Shown here: piece by piece, positions 24,628 to 37,135 of the stretch | Layout: each line of letters opens with the position of its first letter | Position numbering within the stretch: the first letter of the stretch is position 1 | Source of the DNA: Stictocephala bisonia | Lineage: Eukaryota > Arthropoda > Insecta > Hemiptera > Membracidae | Assembly (NCBI GenBank): GCA_035578905.1 | Contig: JAQJVL010000031.1 | Location: 3,449,228-3,513,227, forward strand | Length of the DNA stretch: 64,000 nucleotides | Direction of reading: 5' to 3' | The notes under the pieces: generated by a model | Told to the model about the DNA's origin: nothing | The model's input: only the letters and a program-made list of their open reading frames with translations | Databases searched by the model: none | Program-made: the position numbers and the translations under genes

Positions 24628-25325
24628 ATGATCATAATGTGTTATGATTTCTCTCTCATAGAATCTAGGCTTAATTATGGCATCCTCCTTTGGGGTTCAG
24701 CATCCAATTCTTTGCTTTTAAGAGTATTTCGGTTACAGAAAAGAGCAATCCGTATAATGGCTGGATTAAATAAACGCGAATCTTGCCGTGAAATTTTCAA
24801 ATCGTTTCAAATTTTACCCTTGCAGTCCCTCTACATATATGAAATGTTAATATACTATAAATTTAAATTCGGTATTTTTCAAGTAGGAGCAGATGTGCAT
24901 ACTCATAATACGCGGCAACGACATCAGCACAGACCGGCACAGCATCGGCTTCAAATTGCGTCTTACCTACCTCAAAATATTGGGCCAAAATTGTTTAATA
25001 AATTGCCAAATTTGATTAAACTCGAAGAAAGCCCCAGAAAATTTAAAGCTTTCCTAAAGAAATACCTAGTTCAAGGAACCTTTTACTCGGTGGAGGAGTA
25101 TTTGTCAGGTGACTGATTTTGCTTTTATTTATGTAGTATATTTAATGATAACGCCAATGTAGTACATATTGTAATTATATTATTCAGTTAAAATGAGTTA
25201 ACATACACTATCAACATATATATGATGAATACATAATTATTGTAATTATATGACTTTTGTAATACAATTTTTAAATTGTCAAACTACAAATAAATGATTT
25301 TGATTTTGATTTTTGATTTTGTTTT
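24628..25325 (+). mobile_element. 5'-truncated LINE: RT C-terminus and 3' end
   Basis: A 162-codon frame (24628-25116) encodes the thumb and C-terminal end of a non-LTR retrotransposon reverse transcriptase. SLIESRLNYGILLWGS is followed by LQKRAIRIM.G and RESCREIFK, then LPLQSLYIYEMLIY and HTHNTRQR, the characteristic C-terminal order of Jockey/RTE/CR1-like LINEs in arthropods. The polymerase core with its FADD motif is absent, so this is a 5'-truncated insertion. About 200 bp of 3' UTR follows, with AATAAA-like sequence and a (TTTGAT)n tail ending near 25325, typical of a LINE 3' terminus. The frame is intact, suggesting a fairly recent insertion. The initiating ATG is a chance codon within the truncated frame. 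Confidence 0.8.
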
Positions 25326-27819
25326 AATATACCTGTAACCTGTTTAAATTGATGTCATAGTTTATTTTTCAGGTTATTATAAATATTTTTAATATTTAGA
25401 ATTCATTGGCTATAAAATATGAGTTTATGGATGTAACTCTTGTTGCTATATTCTTGTACCTGCTTAATGTATTTATGATTCTTATAAAATAATTTTAAAA
25501 TGAATAATAATTTAATATTTTTTCTTATTTTCTTTATTATTTGAGAAATTTTGTGTAAGTTAACATCTACTTTTAGCCATCGTAATTATTTTGAAATTAA
25601 TACATGACATTGAAAGCTTCGCATAAAATAAATGTCAATTATATAAATAGTAATATACATATGTTTTAATGCATAATACATACACAAACATTCCATAATG
25701 AAATCAGCTTGGTATTTGCATGTATGAGTAATAAATGTTATATATTTAAAAACTTAAAAATTGTAAGGAACAGGAAAAACATTTATTTTGAGAAATTAAA
25801 ATTTCACCGCAAACTTAAGTGTAAGAGTAAGAAAGATTTCTTTTTTCATTGCCAAATAACTACATACACAGCAAATAATATTGAAAATAACTTATTTTTT
25901 ATTTTACCATAGTGTAAATAGTAAAAAGTCTCATTGATAAGAATGTATGAACTTTTTATTATTTATGTTATAAGTAAAAAAAAAAACTTACATTTACCGG
26001 AGATTAATGTATATTGCTCAAGGTATACCAAAAATAATTTTATTTTTCACTGGAAGTTACACAATATATATAGTAATTAAATCAGGTTGTCAGCAGTGAC
26101 CGTACATTGTCAGATTGTCAGAGCTGGTGGAGAACATTTCCCAAGCCATTACTGAAATTGCATCCCTTTGTGGTTGTGTCAAGAAATCTGCTTACTACCT
26201 CACTTAAAACAAATGTCATATTAAGTAATAAAATATATATTACGTCACTTAATATGAAAATATAATACCCTCTCTTTTATTTTTTTGGTAATTTAAAAGT
26301 GTTTCGAAAAGTTAATACCCGTTTAAATTACAAGGTTTAAGTTTGAAACTTTTATAAAAATTTAATCATATGGCTATAGTTATTTTGAAATAAGGTCACA
26401 TATTTTATATTGAGGGAGTTGATAAAACACGACACTGTGTTATGAAGCTTTTCAAAACACTAATAACTTTTAGCAGCTATTAAAAAGTGAAATTTTAGTA
26501 CCTGCGTTTTATGAGTAGTTTTATATTAAATAGTCGTACTTAAAAATTGTCTACGTTAAGCACCTGTCATTTGAAAATATATGCATAATACTGCAACTGA
26601 ATTATGCTCGTCATCACGCTTTATATATTGAAAAATGAAAAAAATGTGATGTCTTTTAAAGGTAACATAATAGTTTAAAGTATAGTTAAATTTAAATTAA
26701 AAAGTATTTTCAGTTGATATTCACTTTTGCACCTACCCTACGTTGCTAAAGAAGCTAGTATGTATATTGTAGGTTATGTATTTTGGACTGATTTAACAGT
26801 AGTTTTATAGTATCAATTTAAACAATGTTCCATGAGACTATAATATACTTATTTTGTTTATGGTATCGATTAATAGTAACTCTAGAAGCTTTAATCTGTC
26901 ACTGATATTTTTGAGACTAGTAAATTGTAGTATAAATTTCGTTTAGTTTGGGTTGTGCTCGATATGTTTGTAGTTGTTGATTTACTCTTATAGTATTTTG
27001 TAGGAATATTGTCCATATTTTAAATATAATTGTAACCTTTATTAACGCTTCATAGAATAAAGAATAGTTCATTTTACGTATATAGTATTGGAGATAAAAA
27101 GGGACAGTATAAATATATCGTACAAACACTAAATCATGACTTTAGGTACTTTAGTTTCATTTATGCTTACTTTAGTTGACATTTCTGTACACATGAAAAG
27201 TTATATCTAAATTATATTTATGTTTTACAATAAAAAATCAGTCCTTTCACTGTGTTTTCTCTGTTAACTACCAGAATAATAAATCGGCATTGCTTTAATA
27301 TAATAGTATTTTTAATTTAATGACAGGGTTTTGTTATGGTAGACATATTTAATTTTATATTTTTATAAAACAAACTGCCTATTATAAAACTGGACAAATC
27401 GTTTACACTAGACATAAAGTAACTGTCAAAAGAGAGAAAGTGCCACTAAAAGAGATTCCTCAGGAGGTTTATAGTTTGCTTATCTTTCCACTGTAAACTG
27501 TCTTTAGTGGTAGTACATTACTCGTGGATCCACTAAATGTTAATGTATATAAACCTTTTTGTAAAACATTATTATTATATCTGCTTTTATGTAGAATTAA
27601 TACACTTGCCTATTGCTAAAAAATAAAAGCACTAGTGCAATATTTTAAAGTGTAAATACTGACAATACACTGTAGGAATCAATGATCAGCGACTGCTTAT
27701 CAATAAACTAATTTTATATGATATTACATTAAACATATCCCATTATTAATCGTAAGTATTTTCCCTTACAATTCAAATATTTTAATAAAAATATAAAGCT
27801 TTTTTTATGATGGGAAAAA
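25326..27819. other. AT-rich non-coding stretch
   Basis: No gene supported. A GC-richer patch at 26085-26210 reads open for about 27 codons but has no recognised homology. Confidence 0.5.
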
Positions 27820-27960
27820 GCAATGCGCACCATCAGGGCCTTAATTACAGGAAAGCGATGTGTGGGACTCGCACCCACTAGAAATTCATCAGTTCTATCC
27901 TCTCGGGACCACTTGTCCATTCATGAGGATTCCTAAGTAAATGCTCACTCAGTTACTAAT
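27820..27960 (-). repeat. tRNA-like SINE remnant
   Basis: On the minus strand GTGGGTGCGAGTCCCAC (27862-27878) forms a perfect 5-bp T-arm with a 7-nt loop resembling the B box. About 35 nt upstream is an A-box-like TGGTCCCGAGAGGAT. The acceptor stem does not pair, so it is a SINE head or pseudo-tRNA rather than a tRNA gene. It abuts the satellite array. Confidence 0.4.
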
Positions 27961-28011
27961 GCGGGTTTTCACCGTAATCAGTAATGCCGATGCCACATTA
28001 AGTGTTTGCCA

Positions 28012-29562
28012 TCATTTTTGCTACAACACCCTCTTAACGTAAGCAGCTACGTTATTCCAGACCACTCGGCTGAAGACTATTTGTCGGACAGTAGAGACCG
28101 TTGAGAGAGCCGACGATTGCTTCAACTTATTTTCTTTTGCTACAGCACCCTCTCAACGTAAGCAGCTTAGTTATTCCAGACCAATCAGATAAAGACCATT
28201 TTTCGGACAGTAGGGACCGGTGAAAGAACCAACGATTGCTTCAACCTATCTTCTTTTGCTACGCACACTGTCAACGTAAGCAGCTACGTTATTCCAGACC
28301 ACTCGGCTGAAGACTATTTGTCGGACAGTAGGGACCGTTGAGGGAGCCGACAATTGCTCCAACCTATCTTCTTTTGCTACAGCACCCTCTCAACGTAAGC
28401 AGCTACGTTATTCCAGACCACTCGGCTGAAGACTATTTGTCGGACAGTCGAGACCGTTGAGAGAGCCGACGATAGCTCCAACCTATCTTCTTTTGCTACA
28501 GCACCCTCTCAACGTAAGCAGCTACATTATTCCAGACCACTCGGCTGAAGACTATTTGTCGGACAGTAGAGACCGTTGAGAGAGCCGACGATTGCTTCAA
28601 CTTATTTTCTTTTGCTACAGCACCCTCTCAACGTAAGCAGCTTAGTTATTCCAGACCACTCAGATAAAGACCATTTTTCGGACAAAGGGACCAGTGAAAG
28701 AACCAACGATTGCTTCAACCTATCTTCTTTTGCTACGCACACTGTCAACGTAAGCAGCTACGTTATTCCAGACCACTCGGCTGAAGACTATTTGTCGGAC
28801 AGTAGAGACCGTTGAGAGAGCCGACGATTGCTTCAACTTATTTTCTTTTGCTACAGCACCCTCTCAACGTAAGCAGCTACATTATTCCAGACCACTCGGC
28901 TGAAGACTATTTGTCGGACAGTAGAGACCGTTGAGAGAGCCGACGATTGCTTCAACTTATTTTCTTTTGCTACAGCACCCTCTCAACGTAAGCAGCTTAG
29001 TTATTCCAGACCACTCGGATAAAGACCATTTTTCGGACAGTAGGGACCGGTGAAAGAACCAACGATTGCTTCAACCTATCTTCTTTTGCTACGCACATTG
29101 TCAACGTAAGCAGCTTAGTTATTCCAGACCACTCGGCTGAAGACTATTTGTCGGACAGTAGAGACCGTTGAGAGAGCCGACGATTGCTTCAACCTATCTT
29201 CTTTTGCTACAACACCCTCTCAACGTAAGCAGCTACATTATTCCAGACCACTCGGCTGAAGACCATTTGTCGGACAGTAGAGACCGTTGAGAGAGCCGAC
29301 AATTGCTTCAGCCTATCTTTTTTTGCTACAAAACCCTCTCAACGTAAGCAGCTTAGTTATTCCAGACCACTCGGCTGAAGACCATATGTCGGACAGTAGA
29401 GACCAGTGAGAGAGCCGATGATTGCTTCAACCTATCTTATTTTGCTACAGCACCTTCTCAACATAATCTGCTACGTTATTCCAGACCACTCGGCTGAAGA
29501 CCATTTATCGGACAGTATAGACCGTTGAGATAGTCGACGATTACTTCAATCTATCTTCTGTC
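28012..29562. repeat. 119-bp satellite, 13 units, two unit classes
   Basis: TTATTCCAGACCA recurs at a 117-120 bp spacing from 28051 to 29475. Class A units read CTACGTTATTCCAGACCACTCGGCTGAAGACTATTTGTCGG. Class B units (about 28170, 28645 and 29000) read CTTAGTTATTCCAGACCA.TC.GATAAAGACCATTTTTCGG and end in ACCGGTGAAAGAACC. Each B unit is followed by a unit with a CGCACACTGTC variant junction. The recurring A/B pattern shows that multi-unit blocks (475 and 355 bp apart) were copied together. No ORF is conserved. Confidence 0.95.
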
Positions 29563-30160
29563 TGCCTCCCAACTACCGCAATGAATGAAGGTGTGTAGGG
29601 TGTCGTCATGCTTACATGCCCTTGCTGACTTTCTGAGCTCTCGACCGTTCCCATCTTCTCTATATAAGCCTGCAAGATACCGTCGCCAGTGAGGAACTGG
29701 GTTAAGTAACAATTTACTTCCCCCGATTAACCCCCCCCCTTTCACGTAGATCCTTGATCAGCTGTGTGGTCCATCTGCCTCTTGTCTCTTTCCACTACCT
29801 ATCTTGCACGTCGCTCATGGTGCGTTCTCGGGCTTTGGTGCGGTTCAGTTCGCCACCCCCATCGAAGACATGCTTTATTTCAGAAGCAAGCATACCACGA
29901 AGAGGGCTGGCAGAGACAATGTTCAGTATGTGGACTCATTGCTCTGTGCACATCTCCTCTGAACAGCTGATATCTTTTTTCTGTATTGCTCCTGGTGCAG
30001 TACATATGTCCATATTTCACACCGTATAAAATAATGGACTGTGTAACAAACTTGATCATCCGACTCTTGCTTGTGACAGGGCCTCCGATATTGGTTATAA
30101 TCCTTCTCTTTGAGGTGGCTACTCTTTCAGCCTTTCCTGCTACGGAGGAGATTTGATACA
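29551..30160 (-). pseudogene. R1-like LINE fragment, decayed
   Basis: Minus-strand frames carry the end of an R1-clade-like LINE ORF2. SKRRIITNIGGPVTSKSRM and SIILYGVKYG (30110-30030) resemble the RT thumb segment NVGGP..SKRRLL..VVHSILLYGAPVW. Further on, DDTLHTFIHCGSWEADRR (29605-29552) matches the C-terminal zinc-finger-like D(A/T)xHTFFHCxRWxxER block. The frame is broken by shifts between the two parts. R1-type elements usually sit in rDNA, but related clades are dispersed, and no 28S sequence is seen here. It ends exactly at the edge of the 119-bp satellite. Confidence 0.7.
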
Positions 30161-30164
30161 AGAT

Positions 30165-30169
<5 letters not shown>

Positions 30170-30234
<65 letters not shown>
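30170..30234. repeat. (TA)n microsatellite
   Basis: About 32 TA units. The IYIYIY ORFs on both strands come from it. Confidence 0.95.
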
Positions 30235-30239
<5 letters not shown>

Positions 30240-31074
30240 CAACACTGAAATTAATTATATATTTTCTGTTATATAGTTCCTTAATACGTTGGATTATAAA
30301 AACTTTTTTCTAATATATTAAGTAATTTTCTTTTTGCCTCATACTATAAAACTAAGGACGTGTTTTTATAATAGACAATTGCCGGTGTTAGTTTAATTAT
30401 TATAAAATATATTTTCCATTTTATAAAAATATTTACATATTCGATACCTACATTGAAGTTTCGTCTCTTGTCCCTTGACCGTATGTTAGAATAATACTCC
30501 AGGTATAGAAGCTAATGTATTATATTATGATTTCTCTAGGAAAAAGGAAGAAAAGTGTACATTTGCGTGTGTGAAATATATATTTAAAAGAAATAATAAA
30601 CATATTATTATAAGTTGTTATGATTATCAGGTAATATTCTGCTCCCTCTAATAGTACTTTCATAGGTCAATCGTACCTTGACCAATGGTTACAATAGGCT
30701 TGACATCGATCGAGGCTGTTCCTTAAAATGATCACAGATTGACATAGGATCCCGTCCTTGCATGCAGACCGTTAGTTCCCAGGCCAAGTCTTAGAGAGGG
30801 CTTATTTACTTCTCCCGGTAAAATGAGTCATACTTTATCCTCTACACTTTTTACATTATAAATTACGTTTACAGCCACATTCAATAATATCTCAAAATAA
30901 TTCAACTATTTACTTAAAAAGTTAACGTTTTATTTCATGTCACATATTTTGCTAAAATCGTAAAGATTTTAGATAAACAATGATAAAGCACACTAAACAG
31001 TAAATACAACAAAATAGCTATAAACTGAGTGGGTAAATTATCCTTATTGGTTTATTTATATGTTATATGTGAAA
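30235..31074. other. AT-rich; possible SINE scrap
   Basis: 30680-30830 is mixed-composition sequence (GAGGCTGTTCC, GACCGTTAGTTCCCAGGCC, CTTCTCCCGG) resembling SINE bodies, but I could not align it to the two SINE families here. Confidence 0.35.
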
Positions 31075-31822
31075 GCGGACAATTGGTTCTCTTCAAGAGA
31101 AGGCGTGGAAGAATTACAAAAACGAAAACTTACCTATGTGGGAACCTTATGAAAGGACAAACATGCCATTCCAAGTCAGTTTCTTCCAGATAATAAATGG
31201 CCTGCCCATTATACACTTTATGGATTTAGAAAAAACATGACACTTCTCTCATCTATGCCAAAACATACAAAGCAGTTTGCCTTATATCAACAATGCACCA
31301 TTCTATTGAAACAAACATGGATAAAAAGAAGCCAGAGATGATTTGTTTTTATAACAGCACCAAGTGTGGCGTGGACCTTCTGAATATGAAGTGTGTTGTT
31401 TATTTCTTAAGTAAACAGAACACGGTGATGGCCGCTAGCTATTTTTTATAGACTTTTAGACATAGGTAGTGTAAACGCTTTTATTGTTTACATGAGCTAC
31501 ACAGGAACAATGATGATTACAAGATCTGAATTCAAAAGAGTCTCACCCATGAACTAATTGTCCCTCACCTGCAGAGAAGGCTTGCTGACATCTCTAATCT
31601 TCCACAGGACCTGAAAACAGACATCCAGAGGATCTTTGGAAACGAACATCCTCAAGCTGCAGCAGGAGTGCCTGACGACAGACGGCAAAAAAGCAAGACC
31701 TGTGAAAAGTGCCCACCTGGGGGCGATCGCAAGACTCAAAACAAATGTATCAAATGTAACCACGCTATAAGTGGCCAGTGTATGCGAAGAGAATGTATCA
31801 ATTGTGCCCAAGAAATTGTCTA
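31075..31822 (+). pseudogene. piggyBac transposase remnant, C-terminal third
   Basis: Starts at the piggyBac DNWF(S/T)S motif (31078). It continues with EELQKRKLTYVGTL, then AIPSQFLP, YTLYGFRKNMTLLS and, after a frame shift, STMHH, KPEMICFYNSTKCGVDLL and the truncated WPxA region. It ends with the Cys-rich C-terminal domain (CEKCPPGGDRKTQNKCIKC...CMRRECINC, 31700-31812) and a TAG at 31820. It has an in-frame stop after VGTL, at least two frameshifts and a degraded middle. The N-terminal two-thirds, the catalytic first Asp and the TIRs are absent. The last catalytic Asp would be the one in the GVD motif. Confidence 0.85.
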
Positions 31823-31839
31823 GAGACAAAACCTTCATA

Positions 31840-32045
31840 TTTAAGGCAAGTTTATACCTATAATTTGTATTTTTTCTATTATTATTATTATTATTGGCTT
31901 ATTATTATACAACAATTTACTACAAAAATCTACCTTCATTTCTAAGGCAAGTTTATACCTATAATATGTATTTTTTTCTAGTATTATTGGATCATTATTA
32001 AACAAAAATTTACTAAAAAAAGTGTGTATAATTTTTTATACCTAT
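31840..32045. repeat. ~105-bp tandem duplication
   Basis: AAGGCAAGTTTATACCTATAATWTGTATTTTTTCTA..TTATTATT and the following AAC.AAWTTACTA.AAAA occur twice, immediately after the piggyBac stop codon. May be 3' UTR of the element duplicated by slippage; the (ATT)n length differs between copies. Confidence 0.75.
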
Positions 32046-33692
32046 TTACATTTGCTTATTTCGATAAACATTGAAAAAAAACCAATGTATTAAAAAAATC
32101 AGTAAAATTGACCGATGTTTCTATTTGCGTTATACAAATCATGTTTCCATTAAAGTGTTAACCGTAGTTCTTAACTACTACACTAATTATAACATTTCGA
32201 TTTGTGAGTCAATTTAAAATCACTAAATATACTCACGTATACGAAAGTATTACATCGTAGATAAAAGATTCTTAGGGTTTACAACAAGACCAATTAATTA
32301 ATTGTACGACCTCTAGAAGCCAATAAAATGTTGTTTTATAACATCATCTAAAACTATTTTCTTTTTATTTTTATTTTTTTTATGTTGAAATCAAAAACTT
32401 TTACAACTTCAAACATTTGTTTTAAGTCAGTACTTAACTTTTAAATTGTACTGTAACTCGATAAATATTTGTATATGTTTTAAGATTTTCAGCGAACATG
32501 AAAACTATTGTATATGACAGATTTTTATTTTTGACTCCTTTTTGTCTATATGTTTTTCATAATAAACACTGAACATCTAAAAATATGCGTAACTTCTCAA
32601 AGAAATTCTAAACGAGGTTAATTTCATATTTTATAATATGCTGCTTAAAAAATTTAAGCAAAAAATATTGAAAACTATTTGTTAATGTACAAATACTATT
32701 TACCATCTTAAAAATCATTAATTTTCTAACATTATTGATGAAGTTCGTAATAAGCACAGAATCACATGTCTAGAGTTGAAGTATAAGCCATAAAAACTAC
32801 TTTGCTATAAAGCTTTAATTTAATTTTCTATTCGAATAACTAAGCTATCTACATATAATCTAATAATACCATTTACTCGTCTATTATCAAAAAGAATTTG
32901 TTCTAGCTATTAATATATTTCAATACCGTACTAATGAATAGTATCATAGTAGTAAAACATATTGCTTAGTAAATGTAATACCATGCAAGTATATACAAAA
33001 AGAGAGCTAAGCTGAAACAATAATAATTAGTAAAATAAACAAAAAATGTGCTCAATATAACTTAAGGTTATTGTAGCTAAAACAAGTTACTCTGGAGATC
33101 AAACAAAGACAAAAGTACTATCCACGATTTCTCTGGGGCAATGTCGTTTGCTCAACTTGAGGTAGAGAAGATCAGCCACGGTAAACAACGCCTCATACAC
33201 CGATCTATGAAAGCTACATTCCTTTTTATGTTCACTATCTAGACAGTTTTATATTAATGCAACTTCTTAAAATGTGATACTTGACAAAATAAAACATGTT
33301 GTACGGTGTTTGGAAAGTTTTATTATAGCTACTTGTATAAAACTTAATTTTTAATAAGCTGTGAAATACTTTCATAAATTAAAAAAAAAAAAAAATACAG
33401 GTGAGTCAGGTAGACAGACAGATTCTACTAAAAATGTATTTTCTAACTAATGGACAATTTTATTTAAAAACATTTTCAGCTAGTTTATTACCTTCATTAA
33501 TTCATATAGAACTATGGGAATCGATACCATGTATATCGTAAAAAATGTTTTAAATTATTGTAAAGAATAATTAAACTCCTAATACAGTAGGATTAAACCT
33601 TACATGTCTGTTGAATTTGAAAACATAAAATAAATAACTCTGGAATGATGCTTACAAGGTAATTTCCTTATGTATAGAACAGGAATATACAG
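32046..33692. other. AT-rich; one exon-like patch
   Basis: 33118-33230 is GC-richer and open on both strands for about 30 codons, flanked by stops. No family recognised; not called a gene. Confidence 0.4.
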
Positions 33693-33845
33693 GGTGATTC
33701 AAAACTATATGGCAATCTATTGGGAACTCATTCTATAGCTGAAAATAAGAAAAAAATTCAAATAAACATATGCCTGAAAAATTTTTATATATTCACTGAG
33801 TTTCGGCTAATGAAAATTTCCACCTACAACTCTGTACCCTCGATG
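33690..33845 (+). mobile_element. Terminus of a TACAGGGTGA-type DNA transposon
   Basis: TATACAGGGTGATTCAAAACTATATGGCAA shares its first nine bases after TA with the terminus of the DNA transposon at 49233 (TACAGGGTGAGTCTC). No opposite terminus or transposase was found nearby, so this is a solo or truncated end. Confidence 0.45.
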
Positions 33846-35769
33846 AACTGAAAACGTATTAAAATGTTTTTGTAGTTACAAAGATAGAAATACGATTGTT
33901 TCTTATGTATTTAAATCTGAAAAATTTAATAAAACTGGTTCCAGAGCTGTTATAGCTTTAGTAATTACTGTACAATATTAAATCACTATATAAATCTACA
34001 AATTGTTACAATATAACATTTATGTAAATGTTATGTGCTTTATGTCCTTCACTAATTCATTATCATGTGTATTTATTTATATTCTAAACAGTCTTACGTT
34101 TATCAGCTTAAGTAAATCTAAAATAAATATTGAATCGAAGTGTAGAACGAACTATTAACAGATAAGCTCCACAAATTTTAGAAATAAAATATAGTAAGTT
34201 TCCAAAATTATATAATTTACATTTACATTTGGCATATAAGAGGGTTTTACACCAACATAAATAAATACGCAAATTAATAACCTTTGGAACAAGCGAGACC
34301 TTTTAAATTTGGCGTGTACATACGCAATGGGCTCTGAAAACAATGGAATACACACGTTGCTGAATTGTTACATTACATTTTACTTTTTGTTAGCTAAACA
34401 TATACTTCTTCCCTATTATAATTTAACAGTAGTTTTAGGATTTTCCACTACAACCGTTTAAGAAGTCACTTTTACATTTTAGTTCAATAATTAATGTTTG
34501 GCTTTTAGCCTTGAAACTAAATTACTTTAAAAGTTTCAAAATTTTATCAACGCACTTCTTTTAGACCTCTATAGTATGTACTATATTCAGATTTAGAATC
34601 TGTATAATATTGTAGGCTCTGGTATTTAAAAAATAATAAATCAGCAAAAGTAAGTGGGTATTAAATCATATATAGTTCCTTTTTTGAACTATGTTAATTG
34701 TTGTTGTGTGAAATGAAAACCTCCTCTTCCTGTATATGAATTCTTTCTGTAGAGGCTGTTGCCCATATTGGTTATTTCCCATATTATTATATCCCATAAC
34801 AGCAATGTTATTTTAGAACCGGATATACGATCACTCGTACCCAAACCAAAAAGTTATTTTTAAACTATATTTTCCAAACTAAATGCATTTGATAAAGAAT
34901 GAAATTGTGCGTTGGAATTATTTTGAAAACTCCTAATTATTTAAAAAAAATATATAAAAAATATTTACTTTGGAGTTTTCACTCTTTTTTGTAAACTAGG
35001 TGTATATATTTAAATTATAAAAACAAACCCAAAGTGAAATATAATAACGTTTAAAATGACACCAGATACACAACTGTTGGTCAATAAATAACGAAAAAAT
35101 ATGGATTTGCTAATAATATTTTTTTATTGGATTAAACCAACATAGCCGATAGCCTGTGTGGACCTTAAATCCCAAATACCATAAACGGCCACATATTTTG
35201 TAATAATAAACATTTATTTTACTTAAAGTATGGCGCAAAAGTGTCAAAACATACTTTTAAAAAAATGTAACTATTATTTAATTTTTTAAGTTGTACATAA
35301 TTTAAAAACCAATAAATAAAAAACAATGTTATGGATAGTTAATTTCTGATGTAAAAAGAAAAAAATATAATATATAATATTGCAACCCTATGAAATTGTT
35401 TTGATGTTAATAATATTTATAGCCCTTATTCAACAAAGTATATTCATAAAAAACAATTAAAGATAAAGAAGAACATAATTTATAATGTTAAATATTAAAC
35501 GCTGCGTTGCTCAACAGGGATCAACGCAACGATCTCTCATCTAGTATCCAGCTGCTATTTAGAAATCTTATTCAGTACAAGTATCTACCATAAAGGCTTC
35601 AAGTCTTCATTAGGATCTTCCACAAGTAAATTTGTTTTTATGTATGACTCCTTTATATCAATCGTACCACATTTCATTCGACTATTTTGTACGTTAATTT
35701 TTCAATTTATTGTTTTATTCGACCTATTATTAGTACATTTTTGTTAGTTAACAAAACATATTATATTAA
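33846..35769. other. AT-rich non-coding stretch
   Basis: Nothing supported. The minus frame at 34155-34355 has no motif. Confidence 0.45.
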
Positions 35770-36205
35770 AACACTGGTGGCGCAGTGCTGTAACCCAGCT
35801 ACTTGGGGTCAAAGTGTTTGGGAGATTGTAGGTGATAGGTTGGATGCTCGGTCCTCTTAATACCGGCATGGCGTCCGCTTGGTTGCTATCGGCGTGGACA
35901 CTACTAGAGAAGTCTGAGGTGTCCATGTTGGGTGGTAATCATTGTGCAGAAGTTGTGTGGGGGAGATAACAGAGTATCAGGCTTGTCAATTAGCTGAAAA
36001 TCATACCAGCACTAAGTGGTTCAGATTCCACGTAAAGCTGTAGGTCCTTTAGTAGCCCTGGCTGTTAGGCTATTAATAAATTGCCCTTTCTGAGGAACAG
36101 TTGAACTCAGTTAGTAACCAGACTACACCCATGCACACTCATCCTACACTCATATAACCATTCATATTCGCCTTTAAATACCAATAACTTTGTGAATGTA
36201 AGAAT
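35770..36205 (+). repeat. 445-bp SINE family, near-full copy
   Basis: Starts ACACTGGTGGCGCAGTGCTGTAACCCAGCTACTTGGGG and runs in register with the copy at 23979, including the TTCAGATTCCACGTAAAGCTGTAGGTCC arm. It ends near ATATTCGCCTTTAAATACC; the terminal hairpin is eroded. The minus ORF at 35744-35926 is antisense of this SINE. Confidence 0.8.
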
Positions 36206-36503
36206 GTAAGAACACCAACAACTTATTGACTGTTAATTAAAAGGTACATAACTTTGCATTACCTATTTATTCAAAGAAAACCATTTTAGAGACATAAATA
36301 TACAATTGAGTTAAGGTATTAAATTCTAAAGGCTTTCTTAATTTAGTTATCTAACCTATAAGCCTTTGCTTTGACAAAGTAACTGTCGAAAGAAAGTAGA
36401 AATAACTTTCAATTATCTACACCACCTACTTCGTTATTGACAAATAACATAACCTAATATGTAAAAATGTACTTTTAGTATTATTTATAGGTTACTGCTT
36501 CTG

Positions 36504-36505
<2 letters not shown>
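36206..36505. other. AT-rich non-coding stretch
   Basis: Nothing recognised between the SINE and the poly(T) run. Confidence 0.45.

Positions 36506-36553
<48 letters not shown>
36506..36553. repeat. Poly(T) tract
   Basis: 48 consecutive T. It may be the poly(A) tail of an old minus-strand retrocopy, but no body is recognised beside it. Confidence 0.9.
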
Positions 36554-36555
<2 letters not shown>

Positions 36556-36898
36556 AGTTTAGATATGCTGTCTGTATTACTGAAAAAGGTTTAAAGCAAT
36601 AAATAGTTTTCTATAGGTGGCCACTAAGCAAAAAACCTATTATGGAAAGTGATTATATTTTTTTTTTTTAATGTTATGTAATTATCTATCAAGACGTTTT
36701 ATTTTTAAGTACTTTCCAAATAATTGTGGTTTAATAAATGTAACATAAGTACAAAAACGACCAAGTTAGTGTAGACTATAGATCTAAATAATTTAAATTA
36801 ATTAATTATAATTAAAATTTGTTAAATGTTATAACTGTCAAAACAATATTTTATTTCATAAACAGTATACATTAAACTAAATGTAAACTTATTTTAAT

Positions 36899-37135
36899 AT
36901 CGGTGGCCGGACGATCTAAGGCGTCAGAACTTTGAGCTTGGGTTAGAGATGGTGCTGGCTCCAAGCCGACCTAGACTGGACGATTGATCAGTATTATTCA
37001 CCTTCTACTGGACTGATCCGCCCCCTTGCTCTGTCTGAATAAGTTCCTCGCACAGATCAATAGTTTATGAGGAATGGGCCGATTAAGGTTAAGAAGTATA
37101 TCGGCCTCTCCTGAAAAAGAATAAAAATACAAAAA
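36899..37135 (+). repeat. tRNA-Leu-derived SINE
   Basis: CGGTGGCCGGACGATCTAAGGCGTCAGAACTTTGAGCTTGGGTTAGA followed by GGTGCTGGCTCCAAGCC (B box). The body CACCTTCTACTGGACTGATCCGCCCCCTTGCTCTGTCTGAATAAGTTCCTC parallels the copy at 16261. Ends in A-rich AAAAATACAAAAAATAAAAATAAA. The three parts (tRNA head, body, A-rich tail) are all present. Confidence 0.8.

Noticed and set aside
29880..30313. IYIYIY-containing ORFs on both strands
   Set aside because: Driven by the (TA)n run; the minus-strand one is meaningful only for its R1-like LINE part.
33118..33230. Host exon
   Set aside because: Open on both strands for about 30 codons but no splice-site pair or recognised family.
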